Notes under the pieces: model-generated | What the model was told of the DNA's origin: nothing | What the model saw: the letters and a program-made list of their open reading frames with translations, nothing else | Databases searched by the model: none | Position numbers and translations under genes: made by a program | Shown: positions 1-12,796 of the stretch, one piece after another | How positions within the stretch are numbered: position 1 is the first letter of the stretch | Layout of the letters: each line of letters opens with the position of its first letter | Assembly: GCF_011455875.1 (NCBI RefSeq) | Contig: NZ_CP015031.1 | Location: 2,151,405-2,215,404, forward strand | DNA: 64,000 bases | Direction: 5' to 3' | From: Basfia succiniciproducens | GTDB lineage: Bacteria > Pseudomonadota > Gammaproteobacteria > Enterobacterales > Pasteurellaceae

Positions 1-18
1 TGCTAATTGCGTTTTCAA

Positions 19-49
19 CTTGCGTTATTCCGTAAGGCAAGCATTTTTT
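19..49 (+). terminator. Possible terminator at window edge
   Basis: A short stem (CTTGC / GCAAG, 19-23 with 37-41) is followed by a run of six T on the plus strand. It would end a plus-strand gene lying outside the window and converging on the flavin reductase gene. The stem is only 5 bp, so this is weak. Confidence 0.3.
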
Positions 50-60
50 AGATAATCGTC

Positions 61-624
61 TTATTTTACTTCCAGACTTTCGCCAATCAGATAAAACTGC
101 CCGCCCGCTACATAATGTAAGGTGCGCAGTTCGTTTGGCGCTTGCTCAAAAATCCAATGGGCATCTTTGAACACGCGATCATCGGCATAAGCGGCAAGCA
201 CTTTACCGATAAAGAGATCGTGATTTTGTTGGTTGTTTTCATCACGGATTAATTGGCAAATAATCCAGCCGGCACAGCCTTTTACCAGGGGTACGTCAAA
301 GCCATCCGGATAGAAAATTTCCACATCGTCGATTTTATGGGGATTATTATGACGTGAGGTCGTACCAAGCTTGATGACCAGTTCCGCTTGATTTGCCACC
401 GGGATTTGAATGGCAAATAAGCCGCTTTTTTCCACTAATCCTCGAGTGAATGCTTGCTTATCTAAAACGGTGGTGACTTTTGAAAGCGGTCCGTAATCCA
501 ATGCGCAGGACCAAGCCACGGACATAACATTTTCAATGTCTTCGGCTTTAGCGGAAACCAGCGTTGTGGCACCGATATTTAATAATCGGTAAGATTTTTC
601 TACGGGAACAGAAACAATGGCCAT
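61..624 (-). CDS. Flavin reductase-like, FMN-binding split-barrel protein
   Basis: A 187-residue cytosolic protein that looks like the flavin reductase / flavoredoxin (DIM6/NTAB) family, whose members bind FMN in a split barrel and often pass electrons from NAD(P)H to flavin or a partner. Family-like stretches are the N-terminal YRLLNIGATTLVSAK, the SWSCALDYGPLSKVT-like segment near residue 40 and the C-terminal LHYVAGGQFYLIG. I chose the ATG at 624 because GGAGA lies seven bases upstream; an in-frame upstream extension to 687 crosses a terminator hairpin and lacks a ribosome site. The substrate cannot be read from the sequence. It stands alone after the upstream terminator. Confidence 0.7.
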   Translation of the reverse strand: MAIVSVPVEKSYRLLNIGATTLVSAKAEDIENVMSVAWSCALDYGPLSKVTTVLDKQAFTRGLVEKSGLFAIQIPVANQAELVIKLGTTSRHNNPHKIDDVEIFYPDGFDVPLVKGCAGWIICQLIRDENNQQNHDLFIGKVLAAYADDRVFKDAHWIFEQAPNELRTLHYVAGGQFYLIGESLEVK

Positions 625-662
625 ATTTTCTCCTTTATATATTCGGTTTATCAGGCTAATAA

Positions 663-688
663 AATACCAAGCATAAGGGCTTGGCATT
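663..688 (-). terminator. Terminator after the membrane protein gene
   Basis: Stem AATACCAAGC (663-672) with GCTTGGCATT (679-688), one mismatch and a 6-base loop. Read on the minus strand it is followed by ATTTTATT, and on the plus strand by TTTTT. It separates the 700-1320 gene from the flavin reductase gene. Confidence 0.55.
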
Positions 689-699
689 TTTCATGGTTA

Positions 700-1320
700 T
701 TATTTAAAGTGTCTTGTTAACGACAGGCAGGAAAACAGCATAATTAAATAGCCGAATAATTCCGTCGTTTCTTCGATAATATTCTTAACGACGTGGGGAT
801 AATCATTATATAGAATAAATCTCCATAATCCGCCGTAGCCGATTAGGCGGGATGCCAGTAGAACGGTCAACAAGCCGATAATAAAACTGTGAAATTCTTT
901 TTGTTTGGCAAATTGGGCTAATCCGTCAATAGTGGATTGGCGGTGCGTGAAGGCGTAAATAATGCAAACCAAAGCGGTAGTGATGGCAAAATACGCCCAA
1001 CTGCCATGGCGGATAAGATTATCGAAAATTGCATCGGATTCACGAATCAGCATACACAGAAAAAAGCCCGTAATCAGTACAAAACCACCGCGCCATTGCG
1101 GCGAACGATAAGCATGACGGGAGAACATCAACGTTAATATGGTTAGGCTAAGGCTTTGCGTATATTCAACCAGCGATTCTTCTTCGATCATATTTTGCAA
1201 ATAGAAAATGTCGGTATAAAGAATACCAATGGCTAAACCGATAGCCAGAGTAAAATAAAGAAAAGTAAAAAACGCATTGCGTATAATCGTTTTTTGCTCT
1301 TTAACGATTAAGTGAGACAT
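700..1320 (-). CDS. Unknown integral membrane protein
   Basis: A 206-residue protein I do not recognise. It has about six hydrophobic segments (roughly residues 17-36, 55-65, 79-92, 107-124, 143-160, 185-200) with conserved-looking acidic groups at membrane borders: EEESLVEYTQ near 46, RESDAIFD near 93 and EETTELFGY near 182. The spacing of acidic clusters around helices suggests either ion binding or a membrane hydrolase, but I cannot assign either. The ATG at 1320 has AAGGAAT about ten bases upstream. It is probably transcribed alone, being followed by a hairpin terminator. Confidence 0.6.
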   Translation of the reverse strand: MSHLIVKEQKTIIRNAFFTFLYFTLAIGLAIGILYTDIFYLQNMIEEESLVEYTQSLSLTILTLMFSRHAYRSPQWRGGFVLITGFFLCMLIRESDAIFDNLIRHGSWAYFAITTALVCIIYAFTHRQSTIDGLAQFAKQKEFHSFIIGLLTVLLASRLIGYGGLWRFILYNDYPHVVKNIIEETTELFGYLIMLFSCLSLTRHFK

Positions 1321-1480
1321 AATGATATAAATTCCTTAGAGTTTCGAGTAAAAATTGAATCGGCGTTATTGCCGAGATGAAAATAAACAAGATAAACAGA
1401 CTTTAATAAAATTGGAATCTAGTAGGAACATTATATCGCTTTTTACACAATATTTCTGATGTTTTGGGAAAATAACCGAA

Positions 1481-1512
1481 AATAGGGATATCTTTTATTG
1501 GATATCCCTATT
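1481..1512. terminator. Perfect 12-bp hairpin downstream of purB
   Basis: AATAGGGATATC (1481-1492) pairs perfectly with GATATCCCTATT (1501-1512) around an 8-base loop. A second inverted repeat, GTCAAAATAA (1541-1550) with TTATTTTGAC (1563-1572), lies nearer purB and carries an uptake sequence. One or both probably end the mnmA-hflD-purB transcript; U-tracts are modest. Confidence 0.55.
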
Positions 1513-1586
1513 TGAATTTTATTTTTTTGTCGTTAATACAGTCAAAATAAACAAAATTTTTATTATTTTGACCGCACTTTTAACTT

Positions 1587-3589
<2,003 letters not shown>

Positions 3590-3757
3590 GTTCGAGTAAA
3601 ATAAAGCTGAAATCGGGTTGCTAATATAGCATTTTTTACCCGTATTTTAAAGCCGTATTAAAACGCTAGTTCAGCGGATAACCGAGAATGTTGCTGTTTT
3701 TCATTTCTGAAAAGTGCGGTCGTTTTTTTGCGATTTTTGACAGAAATATTCACAATT

Positions 3758-4183
3758 CTAAATAAATTTTTTAGAGAAATAATTTAGTTTTTGTTGCAAC
3801 GTCCAGCCGGCTTTTTGCCAGAATAGGGTTGCCTTTTCATTGCTTTTAAAGGCGAGCAGGCGGCCTTTGCTTATACCTTTGGTTTTGAGCGCGGATTCTA
3901 AATGCTCGGCCAACGCGAAGCCGATACCTTGTTTTTGATAATCGGGATCCACCGCCGCATGGTAGAGGGTCGCTCGTCGGCCGTCGAAACCGCACATGAT
4001 CACGCCTACGACCTTACCGTTTATTTCCGCAATATAGTTCAAATCGGGATTGAAGGCGAGAAAGGCGCTGATTGCCTCAAAATTATCATCCGCATCAGAC
4101 ATATCCATGCCTTCTATGCTTGTCCAAAGCCGATAAACCTGCTGATAATGTTCGGGTAGCATAGGCTTGATTTTAAATTGCAT
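3758..4183 (-). CDS. GNAT family N-acetyltransferase
   Basis: A 141-residue GNAT acetyltransferase, a class that moves an acetyl group from acetyl-CoA to an amine. The acetyl-CoA binding loop is visible as DPDYQKQGIGFALAEHL (Q/RxxGxG/A) near residues 80-96, and the strand before it (ATLYHAAV) and the NEKATLFWQKAGW C-terminal segment fit the fold. The substrate is unknown. The gene lies between mnmA and hflD, where most relatives have no gene, and is bounded upstream by an uptake-sequence hairpin, so it may have its own transcript. Confidence 0.8.
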   Translation of the reverse strand: MQFKIKPMLPEHYQQVYRLWTSIEGMDMSDADDNFEAISAFLAFNPDLNYIAEINGKVVGVIMCGFDGRRATLYHAAVDPDYQKQGIGFALAEHLESALKTKGISKGRLLAFKSNEKATLFWQKAGWTLQQKLNYFSKKFI

Positions 4184-4210
4184 AAAAGATTTCCGTTACT
4201 TTTAAAACTC

Positions 4211-4249
4211 AAAGTGCGGTCGAAATTTTAAAAATTTCGACCGCACTTT
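4211..4249. terminator. Uptake-sequence dyad terminator downstream of mnmA
   Basis: Two inverted uptake sequences form a perfect 19-bp stem, 4211-4229 with 4231-4249, between the mnmA stop and the acetyltransferase start. Such dyads commonly act as bidirectional terminators in Pasteurellaceae. It would separate mnmA transcription from the downstream genes. Confidence 0.75.
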
Positions 4250-4260
4250 AGGTTTATTGA

Positions 4261-5430
4261 TTATTTAATTTGCGTTTCGATTACGCCGCCGCCAAGGCAA
4301 ACTTCACCTTGATAAAATACCGCCGATTGACCCGGTGTCACGGCGATTTGCGGTTCATCAAAAATAACGCGGATGGTTTCGTCGTCAATAGGTTGGATTT
4401 CACAAGGAATATCCGTTTGGCGATAACGGGTCTTCACCGTGCAGCGCAGGTTTTCGCGGATGGGTTGACGATCGACCCAATGCAATTGCCGGGCGATTAA
4501 ACCGGAGGAGAGCAGAGCCGAATTATCATGGCCTTGCGCCACAATAAGCACATTATTGACCAAATCTTTTTCCGCTACATAAAACGGGTTTTCATCCATA
4601 CCTTTTATGCCGCCGATGCCTAAGCCTTTACGTTGCCCCAAAGTATAATACATTAGGCCGTCATGGCGACCGATGACTTTGCCGTCCACCGTGCGGATTT
4701 CACCCGGTTGCGCCGGTAAAAATCGGGCTAAGAAATCTTTGAATTTACGTTCGCCGATAAAGCAAATGCCGGTAGAATCCTTTTTCTTCGCGGTGATTAA
4801 ACCAAGATCTTCGGCAATGGCGCGTACAATCGGTTTTTCAACGTCGCCCACCGGGAACAGACTTTGTCCCACTTGTTTGTGGCTTAAGGTGTAAAGAAAA
4901 TAACTTTGATCCTTATTGCTGTCTAAACCGCGTAATAATCGGGCGTTTTCATCATCGCCGCGACGGCGTACATAATGCCCCGTAGCGATATAATCCGCAC
5001 CGAGATCTTCCGCCGCATATTCCAGAAAGGCTTTAAATTTAATTTCTTTATTACACAAAATATCCGGGTTCGGCGTGCGCCCCGCTTTGTATTCCGCCAA
5101 AAAATGCTCAAATACGTTGTCCCAGTATTCGGCGGCAAAATTGATTTTATGCAGTTTCATGCCCAGCTTGTCGGCAACAGCCTGCGCATCGGCTAAATCC
5201 GCCGCTGCCGTGCAGTAATCCGTGTCGTCATCCTCTTCCCAGTTTTTCATAAACAGGCCTTCAACCTGATAGCCTTGTTGTTGAAGAATAAACGCCGAAA
5301 CGGAGGAATCCACCCCGCCGGACATACCGACGATGACTTTTTTCTTGGCGTTTTCGGCAAGTTGTTCAGCACTGAGTTTTGGAAAATGTTGATCGTAAGT
5401 TCGCGAACTTAAATTTGTCAGTTTTTGCAT
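4261..5430 (-). CDS. mnmA: tRNA-specific 2-thiouridylase MnmA
   Basis: Cytosolic ATP-dependent enzyme that puts sulfur on uridine 34 of tRNA-Lys, -Glu and -Gln, taking sulfur from the Tus relay. The PP-loop GMSGGVDSS near residue 35, the nucleophile cysteine in ILCNKEIKF and the second catalytic cysteine in [10 protein letters not shown] are all present. I chose the ATG at 5430 (389 residues) because GGGAGA lies just upstream and the downstream sequence [20 protein letters not shown] matches the start of Haemophilus MnmA; an upstream in-frame start at 5463 adds 11 unlikely residues. Confidence 0.97.
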   Translation of the reverse strand: MQKLTNLSSRTYDQHFPKLSAEQLAENAKKKVIVGMSGGVDSSVSAFILQQQGYQVEGLFMKNWEEDDDTDYCTAAADLADAQAVADKLGMKLHKINFAAEYWDNVFEHFLAEYKAGRTPNPDILCNKEIKFKAFLEYAAEDLGADYIATGHYVRRRGDDENARLLRGLDSNKDQSYFLYTLSHKQVGQSLFPVGDVEKPIVRAIAEDLGLITAKKKDSTGICFIGERKFKDFLARFLPAQPGEIRTVDGKVIGRHDGLMYYTLGQRKGLGIGGIKGMDENPFYVAEKDLVNNVLIVAQGHDNSALLSSGLIARQLHWVDRQPIRENLRCTVKTRYRQTDIPCEIQPIDDETIRVIFDEPQIAVTPGQSAVFYQGEVCLGGGVIETQIK

Positions 5431-5556
5431 AGTTCTCCCGTAACTTCGGTTAAGGCGAAGCACATTTGGTTTGTATGTTGATAAATAATAGAGGGCGTAT
5501 TGAATACGCCCGATTAGCTGTATAGAACGTGCAATACGCGCTATAAATAGGTTAAA

Positions 5557-5802
5557 TTATTTTACTTCGTAGAATTGCGGTTCTTTATTGAAGCGGTCTA
5601 ATTCCGAGGCATCCGCTTCGCCTTTTGCCACTTTGTCTTTTAAGTTATCGCAGGGTTCTTCGCAATCGCACATTTTTTTCATGCCGAGTGCAGTGATACC
5701 GCCGCAGCTGCCTTTGATGGTTTTCTTTTTGATAATATAACCGATAGACATACCGAAAATAATTAAGATAAAAATGCCAAAAGTGATTAAAAATAATTTC
5801 AT
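5557..5802 (-). CDS. nqrM: Na+-NQR maturation protein NqrM
   Basis: An 81-residue protein with one N-terminal membrane helix (residues 4-24) followed by four cysteines (CGG at 33, CDCEEPC at 45-51). This is the NqrM (DUF539) family, needed to assemble the sodium-pumping NADH:quinone reductase, probably by delivering iron to the NqrD/NqrE site. It starts two bases after the apbE stop, so the two maturation genes are translated together downstream of nqrABCDEF. Confidence 0.93.
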   Translation of the reverse strand: MKLFLITFGIFILIIFGMSIGYIIKKKTIKGSCGGITALGMKKMCDCEEPCDNLKDKVAKGEADASELDRFNKEPQFYEVK

Positions 5803-5804
5803 TA

Positions 5805-6860
5805 TTACTTTCCTTCTTTGCTTGAGTTAAGCAGGTTTTTAAATGCTGAAGACATTTTAACATCAAACCCGCTTTCTGTTTTGACAATCAGATAAACCGG
5901 AATATTTTCCCGTTCGGCAACTTCCAGCGCTTTTTCTTCACCAAGTACAAATAAGCCGGTGGATAATCCGTCCGCGGTCATTGTACTTGGCGATAACACG
6001 GTGATTGAAGCTAATTTGTGCTGAATAGGTTTACCCGTTTGAGGATTAATTTCATGGGAAAAGCGCATTCCGTTTTCTTCAAAATAATTGCGGTAGTCTC
6101 CGGAAGTCGCCATAGCGAGATCTTTTAAGCCAAGAATATCCTGCACGGAACGGGAACCGTCGAAGTTCGGTTTTTCAATGGCAATTTGCCAGTCTTTCCC
6201 TTCAATATTTTTACCTTTTGCCCGGATTTCACCGCCAATTTCACTCATGTAGTTTTTCGCACCTATGCTTTCTACATAATCCGCCACTTGGTCAACACCG
6301 AATCCTTTGGCAATCGAAGATAGGTCAATATAGAGCTCGGGTACCGCTTTTGAAAGGGTGAATTTACCCGCTTGTTCCGTTAATGCTAATTTTTCAATGC
6401 CAACCCATGCGCGGCGTTCTTCTAATTGTGTCGCAGAAGGCTGTTTATCAATGCGTTTTTCAGGACCGAATCCCCATAGATTAACAAGCGGTCCTACCGT
6501 CACGTCTAATGCGCCTTCAGTGATTTTGTTTAAACGCACGGCTTCTTTGATTACCTTTGCTAAATCTGCTGAAATTTCAACAGGTTGATTAATTTCTTTA
6601 TATTGGTTAAAACGGCTTAATTCCGAATTTGGAATGTAAGTGGACATTTTATCGTTAACATCTTTCAGAATGCTTTCAATTTGTTCCTGTGCCTGTTCGG
6701 CATTTTGAGTCAAACCACCGTCATCAATATATTTAATATGATAGGTCGTTCCCATGGTTTTGCCGCTAAGAGTAATTATTTCGGGATCTTTTTTACAGGC
6801 TGCAAGGGATATTGCCATTATCACAGCGCTAAGCCAGGTAAACGTTTGTTTTAGTTTCAT
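5805..6860 (-). CDS. apbE: FAD:protein FMN transferase (lipoprotein)
   Basis: Periplasmic lipoprotein that covalently attaches FMN to threonines of NqrB and NqrC using FAD. It is 351 residues with a lipoprotein signal ending in SLAAC (Cys near 22). Family motifs include KTMGTTYHIKY, DLSSIAKGFGVDQV, EIGGEIRAKG and MATSGDYRNYF. It follows nqrF after a hairpin and an uptake sequence, so it may be transcribed both by read-through and from its own promoter. Confidence 0.96.
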   Translation of the reverse strand: MKLKQTFTWLSAVIMAISLAACKKDPEIITLSGKTMGTTYHIKYIDDGGLTQNAEQAQEQIESILKDVNDKMSTYIPNSELSRFNQYKEINQPVEISADLAKVIKEAVRLNKITEGALDVTVGPLVNLWGFGPEKRIDKQPSATQLEERRAWVGIEKLALTEQAGKFTLSKAVPELYIDLSSIAKGFGVDQVADYVESIGAKNYMSEIGGEIRAKGKNIEGKDWQIAIEKPNFDGSRSVQDILGLKDLAMATSGDYRNYFEENGMRFSHEINPQTGKPIQHKLASITVLSPSTMTADGLSTGLFVLGEEKALEVAERENIPVYLIVKTESGFDVKMSSAFKNLLNSSKEGK

Positions 6861-6923
6861 AAAGTGCGGTCAAAATTTTAAAAGTTTTGAAAAATAGCAA
6901 ATTAATGCCGGTTTAAAATAGTG

Positions 6924-6953
6924 AAAGCGGTCAGGTTTCTGACCGCTTTTTTA
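6924..6953. terminator. Terminator of the nqrABCDEF operon
   Basis: AAAGCGGTCAG (6924-6934) pairs with CTGACCGCTTT (6939-6949), 11 bp with a 4-base loop, followed by T residues on the plus strand and CACTATTTT on the minus strand. It lies just after the nqrF stop and before apbE. Confidence 0.65.
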
Positions 6954-6964
6954 TGGTTTAAGCA

Positions 6965-8194
6965 TTAACCGCCGAAGTCATCCAATAGAATATTTTCGTG
7001 CTCAACGCCTAAGCTTTCCAGCATATTGATTACTGCCGCATTCATCACCGGAGGCCCGCACATATAGTATTCACAATCTTCAGGGGCTTCATGATTTTTC
7101 AAATAGTTTTCATAAAGCACGTTGTGAATAAAGCCTGTGTAGCCGTCCCAGTTATCTTCCGGAAGCGGATCCGAAAGGGCAACATGCCATGTGAAGTTAT
7201 CATTTTCAGCTTGTAACTGATCGAAATCTTCCACATAGAACATTTCACGTTTAGAACGCGCGCCATACCAGAATGAGATTTTACGTTTACTGTGTAAGCG
7301 TTTTAACTGATCGAAAATATGCGAACGCATCGGCGCCATACCGGCACCGCCGCCGATAAATACCATTTCCGCATCGGTATCTTTCGCGAAGAATTCACCG
7401 AACGGACCGGAAATGGTTACTTTATCACCCGGTTTTAATGACCAGATATAAGAGGACATTTGACCCGGCGGAACATCCGGATTACGCGGAGGCGGCGTAG
7501 CGATACGCACGTTCAGCATAATAATGCCTTTCTCTTCCGGATATGAGGCCATGGAGTAAGCGCGAATAATATGTTCATCCACTTTTGAGACGTAACGCCA
7601 TAGGTTAAATTTATCCCAGTCTTCATGATATTCTTCCGGAATATCGAAGTCTTTATAGTTAACCACATGCGGTTCTGCTTCAATTTGGATATAACCGCCC
7701 GCACGGAACGGCACTTCTTCGCCTTCAGGAATCGCCAGTTTCAGTTCTTTGATGAAAGTGGCTTTGTTGTCGTTGGAAATAACGGTACATTCCCATTTTT
7801 TCACGCCGAATACTTCTTCAGGAAGTTCAACATCCATTGAAGATTTCACGTTCACTTGACAAGATAAACGCCAACCTTCTTTCGCTTCTTTTTTCGAAAT
7901 GTGAGAAAGCTCTGTCGGCAGAATTTCACCGCCGCCGGATTTCACTTTCACTTTACATTGACCGCATGAACCGCCGCCGCCGCAAGCTGAAGAAACGAAG
8001 ATACCTTTACTTGCTAAAGCGCCTAATAATTTGCCGCCGGCAGGTAAAGTAATGGCTTTTTCAGGATCATTATTGATTGAAATGGTAATATCGCCGGAGT
8101 CAACCAGTTTAGATTTTGCAATCAAAATAACAACAGCTAACACTAATACGATAGCTGTGAATGCGCCAATACCGAAAATAAAATTGCTATCCAC
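6965..8194 (-). CDS. nqrF: Na+-NQR subunit F (NADH-oxidising)
   Basis: Electron entry subunit of the Na+-pumping NADH:quinone oxidoreductase; it oxidises NADH and passes electrons through FAD and a 2Fe-2S cluster. At 409 residues it has an N-terminal membrane anchor (residues 5-26), a ferredoxin domain with [15 protein letters not shown] near 68-82 and a fourth cysteine in RLSCQV near 112, then a ferredoxin-reductase module with RAYSMASYP for FAD and [15 protein letters not shown] plus YMCGPPVM for NADH. It is the last gene of the six-gene operon, 10 bases after nqrE. Confidence 0.98.
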   Translation of the reverse strand: MDSNFIFGIGAFTAIVLVLAVVILIAKSKLVDSGDITISINNDPEKAITLPAGGKLLGALASKGIFVSSACGGGGSCGQCKVKVKSGGGEILPTELSHISKKEAKEGWRLSCQVNVKSSMDVELPEEVFGVKKWECTVISNDNKATFIKELKLAIPEGEEVPFRAGGYIQIEAEPHVVNYKDFDIPEEYHEDWDKFNLWRYVSKVDEHIIRAYSMASYPEEKGIIMLNVRIATPPPRNPDVPPGQMSSYIWSLKPGDKVTISGPFGEFFAKDTDAEMVFIGGGAGMAPMRSHIFDQLKRLHSKRKISFWYGARSKREMFYVEDFDQLQAENDNFTWHVALSDPLPEDNWDGYTGFIHNVLYENYLKNHEAPEDCEYYMCGPPVMNAAVINMLESLGVEHENILLDDFGG

Positions 8195-8204
8195 GATACG
8201 CTCC

Positions 8205-8801
8205 TTATAATTGAATGCCGGAGAATGACATGAAACCTAATGCCATTAGACCGACGGTGATAAAGGTGATCCCTAAACCGCGTAGGCCTGCCGGAACATC
8301 CGCATATTTCATTTTTTCCGTCAAACCGGCTAATGCCACAATCGCTAACATCCAGCCCGTACCTGCGCCGATACCATATACTACGGATTCCGGGAAATTA
8401 TATTCACGTTGAACCATAAATGATACGCCACCGAAAATTGCACAGTTTACTGTGATTAACGGTAAGAAAATACCTAACGCTTCATAAAGTGACGGTACGA
8501 ATTTATCCAGGAACATTTCTAGGATTTGTACTAATGCCGCAATAACGCCGATGAAAGTGATGAAGTTTAAGAAACTTAAATCCACACCTTCAATTAGTGC
8601 ACCGTCTTTTAATATATGGGTATAAACCAGTTGGTTTACCGGTACTGAAATACCTAATACGACGATAACGGCAATACCTAAGCCGAATGCTGTTGAAACT
8701 TTCTTCGACACCGCGAGGAATGTACACATACCAAGGAAGAAAGAAAGCGCCATGTTCTCAATGAACACAGACTTTACAAATAGACTAATGTAATGTTCCA
8801 T
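8205..8801 (-). CDS. nqrE: Na+-NQR subunit E
   Basis: A 198-residue inner-membrane subunit with six predicted helices, homologous to NqrD and to RnfA. It helps form the intramembrane iron site and sodium path. The conserved cysteine-bearing segments FLGMCTF near residue 26 and [10 protein letters not shown] near 120 are present. The gene starts three bases after nqrD, consistent with tight translational coupling. Confidence 0.97.
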   Translation of the reverse strand: MEHYISLFVKSVFIENMALSFFLGMCTFLAVSKKVSTAFGLGIAVIVVLGISVPVNQLVYTHILKDGALIEGVDLSFLNFITFIGVIAALVQILEMFLDKFVPSLYEALGIFLPLITVNCAIFGGVSFMVQREYNFPESVVYGIGAGTGWMLAIVALAGLTEKMKYADVPAGLRGLGITFITVGLMALGFMSFSGIQL

Positions 8802-8804
8802 TGA

Positions 8805-9428
8805 TTATTTCTCCACTTGTTCCGGTTTCCAGGTTCTAAGTCCCCAGATTACAAATCCGATGATAAAGAACGCACTTGGCGCCAATAGGAATAGACCGTT
8901 TGCCTGATACCAACCGCCGTTTTGTACGGTTTCCAATACGGTTACGCCGAATAATTTACCCGAACCGATAAGCTCACGTAAAAACGCGACGATTAATAGG
9001 ATTGCACCGTAGCCTAAACCGTTACCGATACCGTCAACAAAACTTTCAACAGGGCCTGATTTCATAGCGAACGCTTCCGCACGACCCATTACGATACAGT
9101 TTGTAATGATAAGACCTACGAATACCGAAAGTTGTTTAGATAAGTCGTAAGCATAAGCGCGCAGAATTTGGTCAACCAAGATTACCAATGACGCAATGAT
9201 TGCCATTTGTACGATGATACGAATGCTGTTTGGTACATAGTTACGGATACAAGAAATAAAGAAACTTGAAAAACCTGTAACAAAACTTACCGCAATAGCC
9301 ATTACCACCGCAGTTTGTAACTGAGTAGTTACCGCCAATGCGGAACAAATACCAAGAATTTGTAACGCAATTGGGTTGTTATCGGCAATTGGTGATAACA
9401 ATAATTTTTTAAGATTGCTGCCTGCCAT
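8805..9428 (-). CDS. nqrD: Na+-NQR subunit D
   Basis: A 207-residue membrane subunit, paralogous to NqrE and RnfE, with six hydrophobic helices. The two conserved cysteine segments are [11 protein letters not shown] near residue 29 and [14 protein letters not shown] near 112. Its start overlaps the nqrC stop (TAATG), so it is co-translated with nqrC. Confidence 0.97.
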   Translation of the reverse strand: MAGSNLKKLLLSPIADNNPIALQILGICSALAVTTQLQTAVVMAIAVSFVTGFSSFFISCIRNYVPNSIRIIVQMAIIASLVILVDQILRAYAYDLSKQLSVFVGLIITNCIVMGRAEAFAMKSGPVESFVDGIGNGLGYGAILLIVAFLRELIGSGKLFGVTVLETVQNGGWYQANGLFLLAPSAFFIIGFVIWGLRTWKPEQVEK

Positions 9429-10198
9429 TAGTTAGCTCCCTCTGCTTTAAATTTCGCTAAATACGGACCGAAACCCTGAGGTCCGAACCAGTATTTGAAT
9501 GAGCCGTCAACACCGTTTGATGTTAAAGTTGCGCCGGATAATGCATCAATACCATGCTCTTTATTTGAAGAGGCATTTTTACCTACAACTAAAGCCACTT
9601 TGTTTTGAGCGTCAAATAATTTTTTGCCCACGAAGTTTTTTTGCCAGTTAGGATTAGCGATTTCACCGCCAAGACCGGCTGTTTCGCCCTGTTCATAGTA
9701 AGTGATACCGTTAATTGTATTTGCATCGGGTTGGACCGCAACAAAACCGTACATAATCGACCATAAGCCGTTACCGTACATTGGTAATACAACCTGTGTG
9801 GTATTTCCCGCTTCATCTTTTACCAAATAAACTTCAGCAAATTTTGACCGCACTTTTATACCCGCTTTATCATCCGCCGGAGCGATTGCTACGCGGGTTG
9901 CAGGATCTTTTGCAGATGCTTTAGCATCAAAGTTGGTAATACCATCAACGTAGTCACCGGTTGCTAAATCAACGATTTTCGGCTCGATGAATTTTGCGTA
10001 AGTTTGTTGAACATTGGTACCCTGTTGCATTAAACCGGCAGCCATTAAAATGTTCTTTTGTTTATCGAGCTGTTTTTGAATCTCTTGTGTTGGTTTTAAT
10101 AACACCGCAGCACCAGCTACGATAAGAGAACAGACTAAGCTCAACAACACAACGACGGTTAAAGTACCGCCAACGCTATCTTTATTAAATTTAGCCAT
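9428..10198 (-). CDS. nqrC: Na+-NQR subunit C
   Basis: A 256-residue subunit with one N-terminal membrane helix (about 13-33) and a periplasmic FMN-binding domain. FMN is covalently bound to Thr224 within [11 protein letters not shown], the site used by ApbE, whose gene is downstream. An uptake sequence is embedded in the coding region near 9845 (IKVRSKF). Start and stop overlap its neighbours, as usual in this operon. Confidence 0.97.
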   Translation of the reverse strand: MAKFNKDSVGGTLTVVVLLSLVCSLIVAGAAVLLKPTQEIQKQLDKQKNILMAAGLMQQGTNVQQTYAKFIEPKIVDLATGDYVDGITNFDAKASAKDPATRVAIAPADDKAGIKVRSKFAEVYLVKDEAGNTTQVVLPMYGNGLWSIMYGFVAVQPDANTINGITYYEQGETAGLGGEIANPNWQKNFVGKKLFDAQNKVALVVGKNASSNKEHGIDALSGATLTSNGVDGSFKYWFGPQGFGPYLAKFKAEGAN

Positions 10199-11433
10199 TA
10201 TGCAGTTCTCGCTTTTCTACGTTTGATGTTGCCTTGAACGACCAAGTAGTCGAAAATCGGCGCGAATAAGTTAGCGAATAAAATTGCTAACATCATACCT
10301 TCCGGATAAGCTGGGTTTACGACACGGATAAGTACCGCCATGACACCGATTAACGCGCCATACCACCATTTACCTTTATTGGTGAATGAAGCGGATACGG
10401 GATCCGTTGCCATGAAGAACATACCGATTGCGAAACCGCCTAATACTAAGTGCCAGTACCAAGGCATTGCAAATAACGGGTTGCTTTCCGAACCGATTAA
10501 ATTAAACAGGCTGGATGTAATGATCATACCAACCATTACGCCTGCAATAATCCGCCATGACGCAATACGTGCAAATACGATAATTGCCGCACCGATGATT
10601 AATGCAAGCGTTGATACTTCACCCATAGAACCCGGGATATTACCTAAGAAGGCATCCATCCAGGTGATAGGTTGGCCGCTTGCAACATGTTGTAATGCCG
10701 CTTCGCCGCCTTGCGCCCACTGTGAAAGAGCGGTCGCACCGGAGAAACCGTCAGTCGCTGTCCATACTAAGTCACCGGAAATCTGACCCGGATAAGCAAA
10801 GAACAGGAATGCACGACCGGCAAGAGCGGGGTTCATGAAGTTTTTACCTACGCCGCCGAATATTTCTTTAGCGACCACTAAGCCGAAAGAAATGCCGAGA
10901 GCCGCTTGCCATAAAGGTAGTGTCGGCGGAACAATTAACGCAAACAGAATGGTTGTTACGAAGAAACCTTCATTCACTTCATGACCGCGCACGATAGCAA
11001 ATAATAATTCCCAGAACATCCCTACCGCGAATGCAACGATATAAATAGGTAAGAAGAATGTTGCACCTAACAACATTTTACTACCCCAGCCCGCAGCCGC
11101 TGTGAAATCTACGCCTAAAGCCTGAGCCAGTGCATAGTGCCAATCATTTGCAGCCAATGTATCAACGGACGTACCTAAACTTAACACCGCATTAATAGAT
11201 TGGTGACCGACGTTGTACATGCCATAGAACAATGCCGGGAATAATGCTAACCACACGATGATCATCATTCGTTTTGAGTCGATGGCATCACGTACGTGAG
11301 TGGTTGACTGCGTTGCCGTACCCGGGGTGTAAAGCAAAGTATAAACCGATTCAAATAACGGATATAATTTTGCATATTTCCCACCGGGTAAAAACGCGGG
11401 TTCCATTTTTTCAAAAAGATTTTTTAAACCCAT
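10198..11433 (-). CDS. nqrB: Na+-NQR subunit B
   Basis: The large membrane subunit (411 residues, about ten helices) that carries covalently bound FMN and non-covalent riboflavin and is central to sodium transport. The FMN attachment motif SGAT is at residues 231-234 (Thr234) within [12 protein letters not shown]. The conserved [20 protein letters not shown] segment is present. It overlaps nqrC by one base and follows nqrA by two. Confidence 0.98.
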   Translation of the reverse strand: MGLKNLFEKMEPAFLPGGKYAKLYPLFESVYTLLYTPGTATQSTTHVRDAIDSKRMMIIVWLALFPALFYGMYNVGHQSINAVLSLGTSVDTLAANDWHYALAQALGVDFTAAAGWGSKMLLGATFFLPIYIVAFAVGMFWELLFAIVRGHEVNEGFFVTTILFALIVPPTLPLWQAALGISFGLVVAKEIFGGVGKNFMNPALAGRAFLFFAYPGQISGDLVWTATDGFSGATALSQWAQGGEAALQHVASGQPITWMDAFLGNIPGSMGEVSTLALIIGAAIIVFARIASWRIIAGVMVGMIITSSLFNLIGSESNPLFAMPWYWHLVLGGFAIGMFFMATDPVSASFTNKGKWWYGALIGVMAVLIRVVNPAYPEGMMLAILFANLFAPIFDYLVVQGNIKRRKARTA

Positions 11434-11435
11434 TT

Positions 11436-12767
11436 TTAACCTTCCTTCTCAATCTTGTCTAATGCTTGACGCAAGAATGAACCGTAATCGGCTTTACCCG
11501 GACAAACAAAGGTACAAAGTGCCAAGTCTTCTTCGTCTAACTCCAATGCGCCTAACGCTTGTGCTGAATCGGTGTCACCTACTTCTAGATCACGAAGTAA
11601 TAAGGTTGGAAGAATATCTAACGGCATTACGCGCTCATAAGAACCTATTGGCACCATGGCACGGTGACCGCCGTTTTCTGCGGTAGTAAAATTAAACAAT
11701 TTTCGACCGAAGTGACCTAATACGGTACGGGTGATTGAATATTTGTTTGCTTGAGGGCTAATCCAACCGAAGAATTCTTTTTCGGTATCTTCCGCAATCA
11801 CAGAAACTTGTAATGCGTAACGACCTAAATAATCATGTGCGCCTTCAGCTTTCGCACCATAAAGTACCGAACCTGAAATTACACGGTTATTGCCGTCCGC
11901 CAGTTCGTTTGCAGTCAACTGAGAAAGGTTGGCGCCGATGTTTGTACGTACTAAGCGAGGGTTTTTAACCTGTGGACCGGCAAGGGCTACCACGCGATCG
12001 GTAAATAATTCGCCGGTGGTGAATAATTTACCGATGGCAATAACGTCTTGGTAATTGATATGCCATACGGATTTATTGATACCAACAGGATCGATAAAAT
12101 GAATATGCGTACCCACAAGACCGGCCGGGTGAACACCGGCAAATTCATGGCTATCGACGTTATCAACTGAAGCGATATTGCTACCTGCCGCTTTACATAA
12201 ATTCACTTTGTTATGTAAGCGCGTTAATACGGTTAAACCATTTGTGAAGTCTGCTTGGTATTCGTTAATAATCACTGCAGGATCTGCGCATAGCGGGTTA
12301 GTATCCATTGCATTAACGAAAATAGATGAAGGAACCGCATCTACTGCCGGAATTTTGCTTAATGGGCGTGTACGAAGTGCGGTCCATAAACCGGAAGTTT
12401 GTAAATTTTGGCGCACTTGTTCGGAGCTTAATGAAACTAGTTCTGCCGGTGAATATTTAGCGAAGGTTTCTTGATCGTTACCTTCCACTCGAATTACCAC
12501 AGATTGTAATACTCGCTTAGCACCGCGATTGATCGCGGTTACAGTACCACTTGCGGGAGCGGTGAAAACAACGCCCGGATTCTTTTTGTCTTCAAAAAGA
12601 ATTTGACCTTTTTTCACTGTATCGCCTTCATGAATTTTCATTGAAGGACGCATTCCCACATACTCTTCACCAAGCAAAGCAACTTCAGTGACGGCATTTC
12701 CGTCACGGATTACTTGTTCTGGCTTCCCATTGATTGGAAGATCCAAGCCTTTTTTAATCGTAATCAT
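11436..12767 (-). CDS. nqrA: Na+-NQR subunit A
   Basis: First gene of the operon; a 443-residue cytosolic peripheral subunit thought to contribute to quinone binding. The N-terminal barrel-sandwich region ([20 protein letters not shown] and [12 protein letters not shown]) and the segment [12 protein letters not shown] are typical. An uptake sequence lies inside the gene (LWTALRTRP). The upstream 368 bases hold the probable operon promoter. Confidence 0.97.
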   Translation of the reverse strand: MITIKKGLDLPINGKPEQVIRDGNAVTEVALLGEEYVGMRPSMKIHEGDTVKKGQILFEDKKNPGVVFTAPASGTVTAINRGAKRVLQSVVIRVEGNDQETFAKYSPAELVSLSSEQVRQNLQTSGLWTALRTRPLSKIPAVDAVPSSIFVNAMDTNPLCADPAVIINEYQADFTNGLTVLTRLHNKVNLCKAAGSNIASVDNVDSHEFAGVHPAGLVGTHIHFIDPVGINKSVWHINYQDVIAIGKLFTTGELFTDRVVALAGPQVKNPRLVRTNIGANLSQLTANELADGNNRVISGSVLYGAKAEGAHDYLGRYALQVSVIAEDTEKEFFGWISPQANKYSITRTVLGHFGRKLFNFTTAENGGHRAMVPIGSYERVMPLDILPTLLLRDLEVGDTDSAQALGALELDEEDLALCTFVCPGKADYGSFLRQALDKIEKEG

Positions 12768-12796
12768 TTGTTTGCACTACTTTTTGTTGGATTAAC

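Noticed and set aside
10340..10786. 148-codon frame opposite nqrB
   Set aside because: Antisense shadow of a conserved membrane protein gene.
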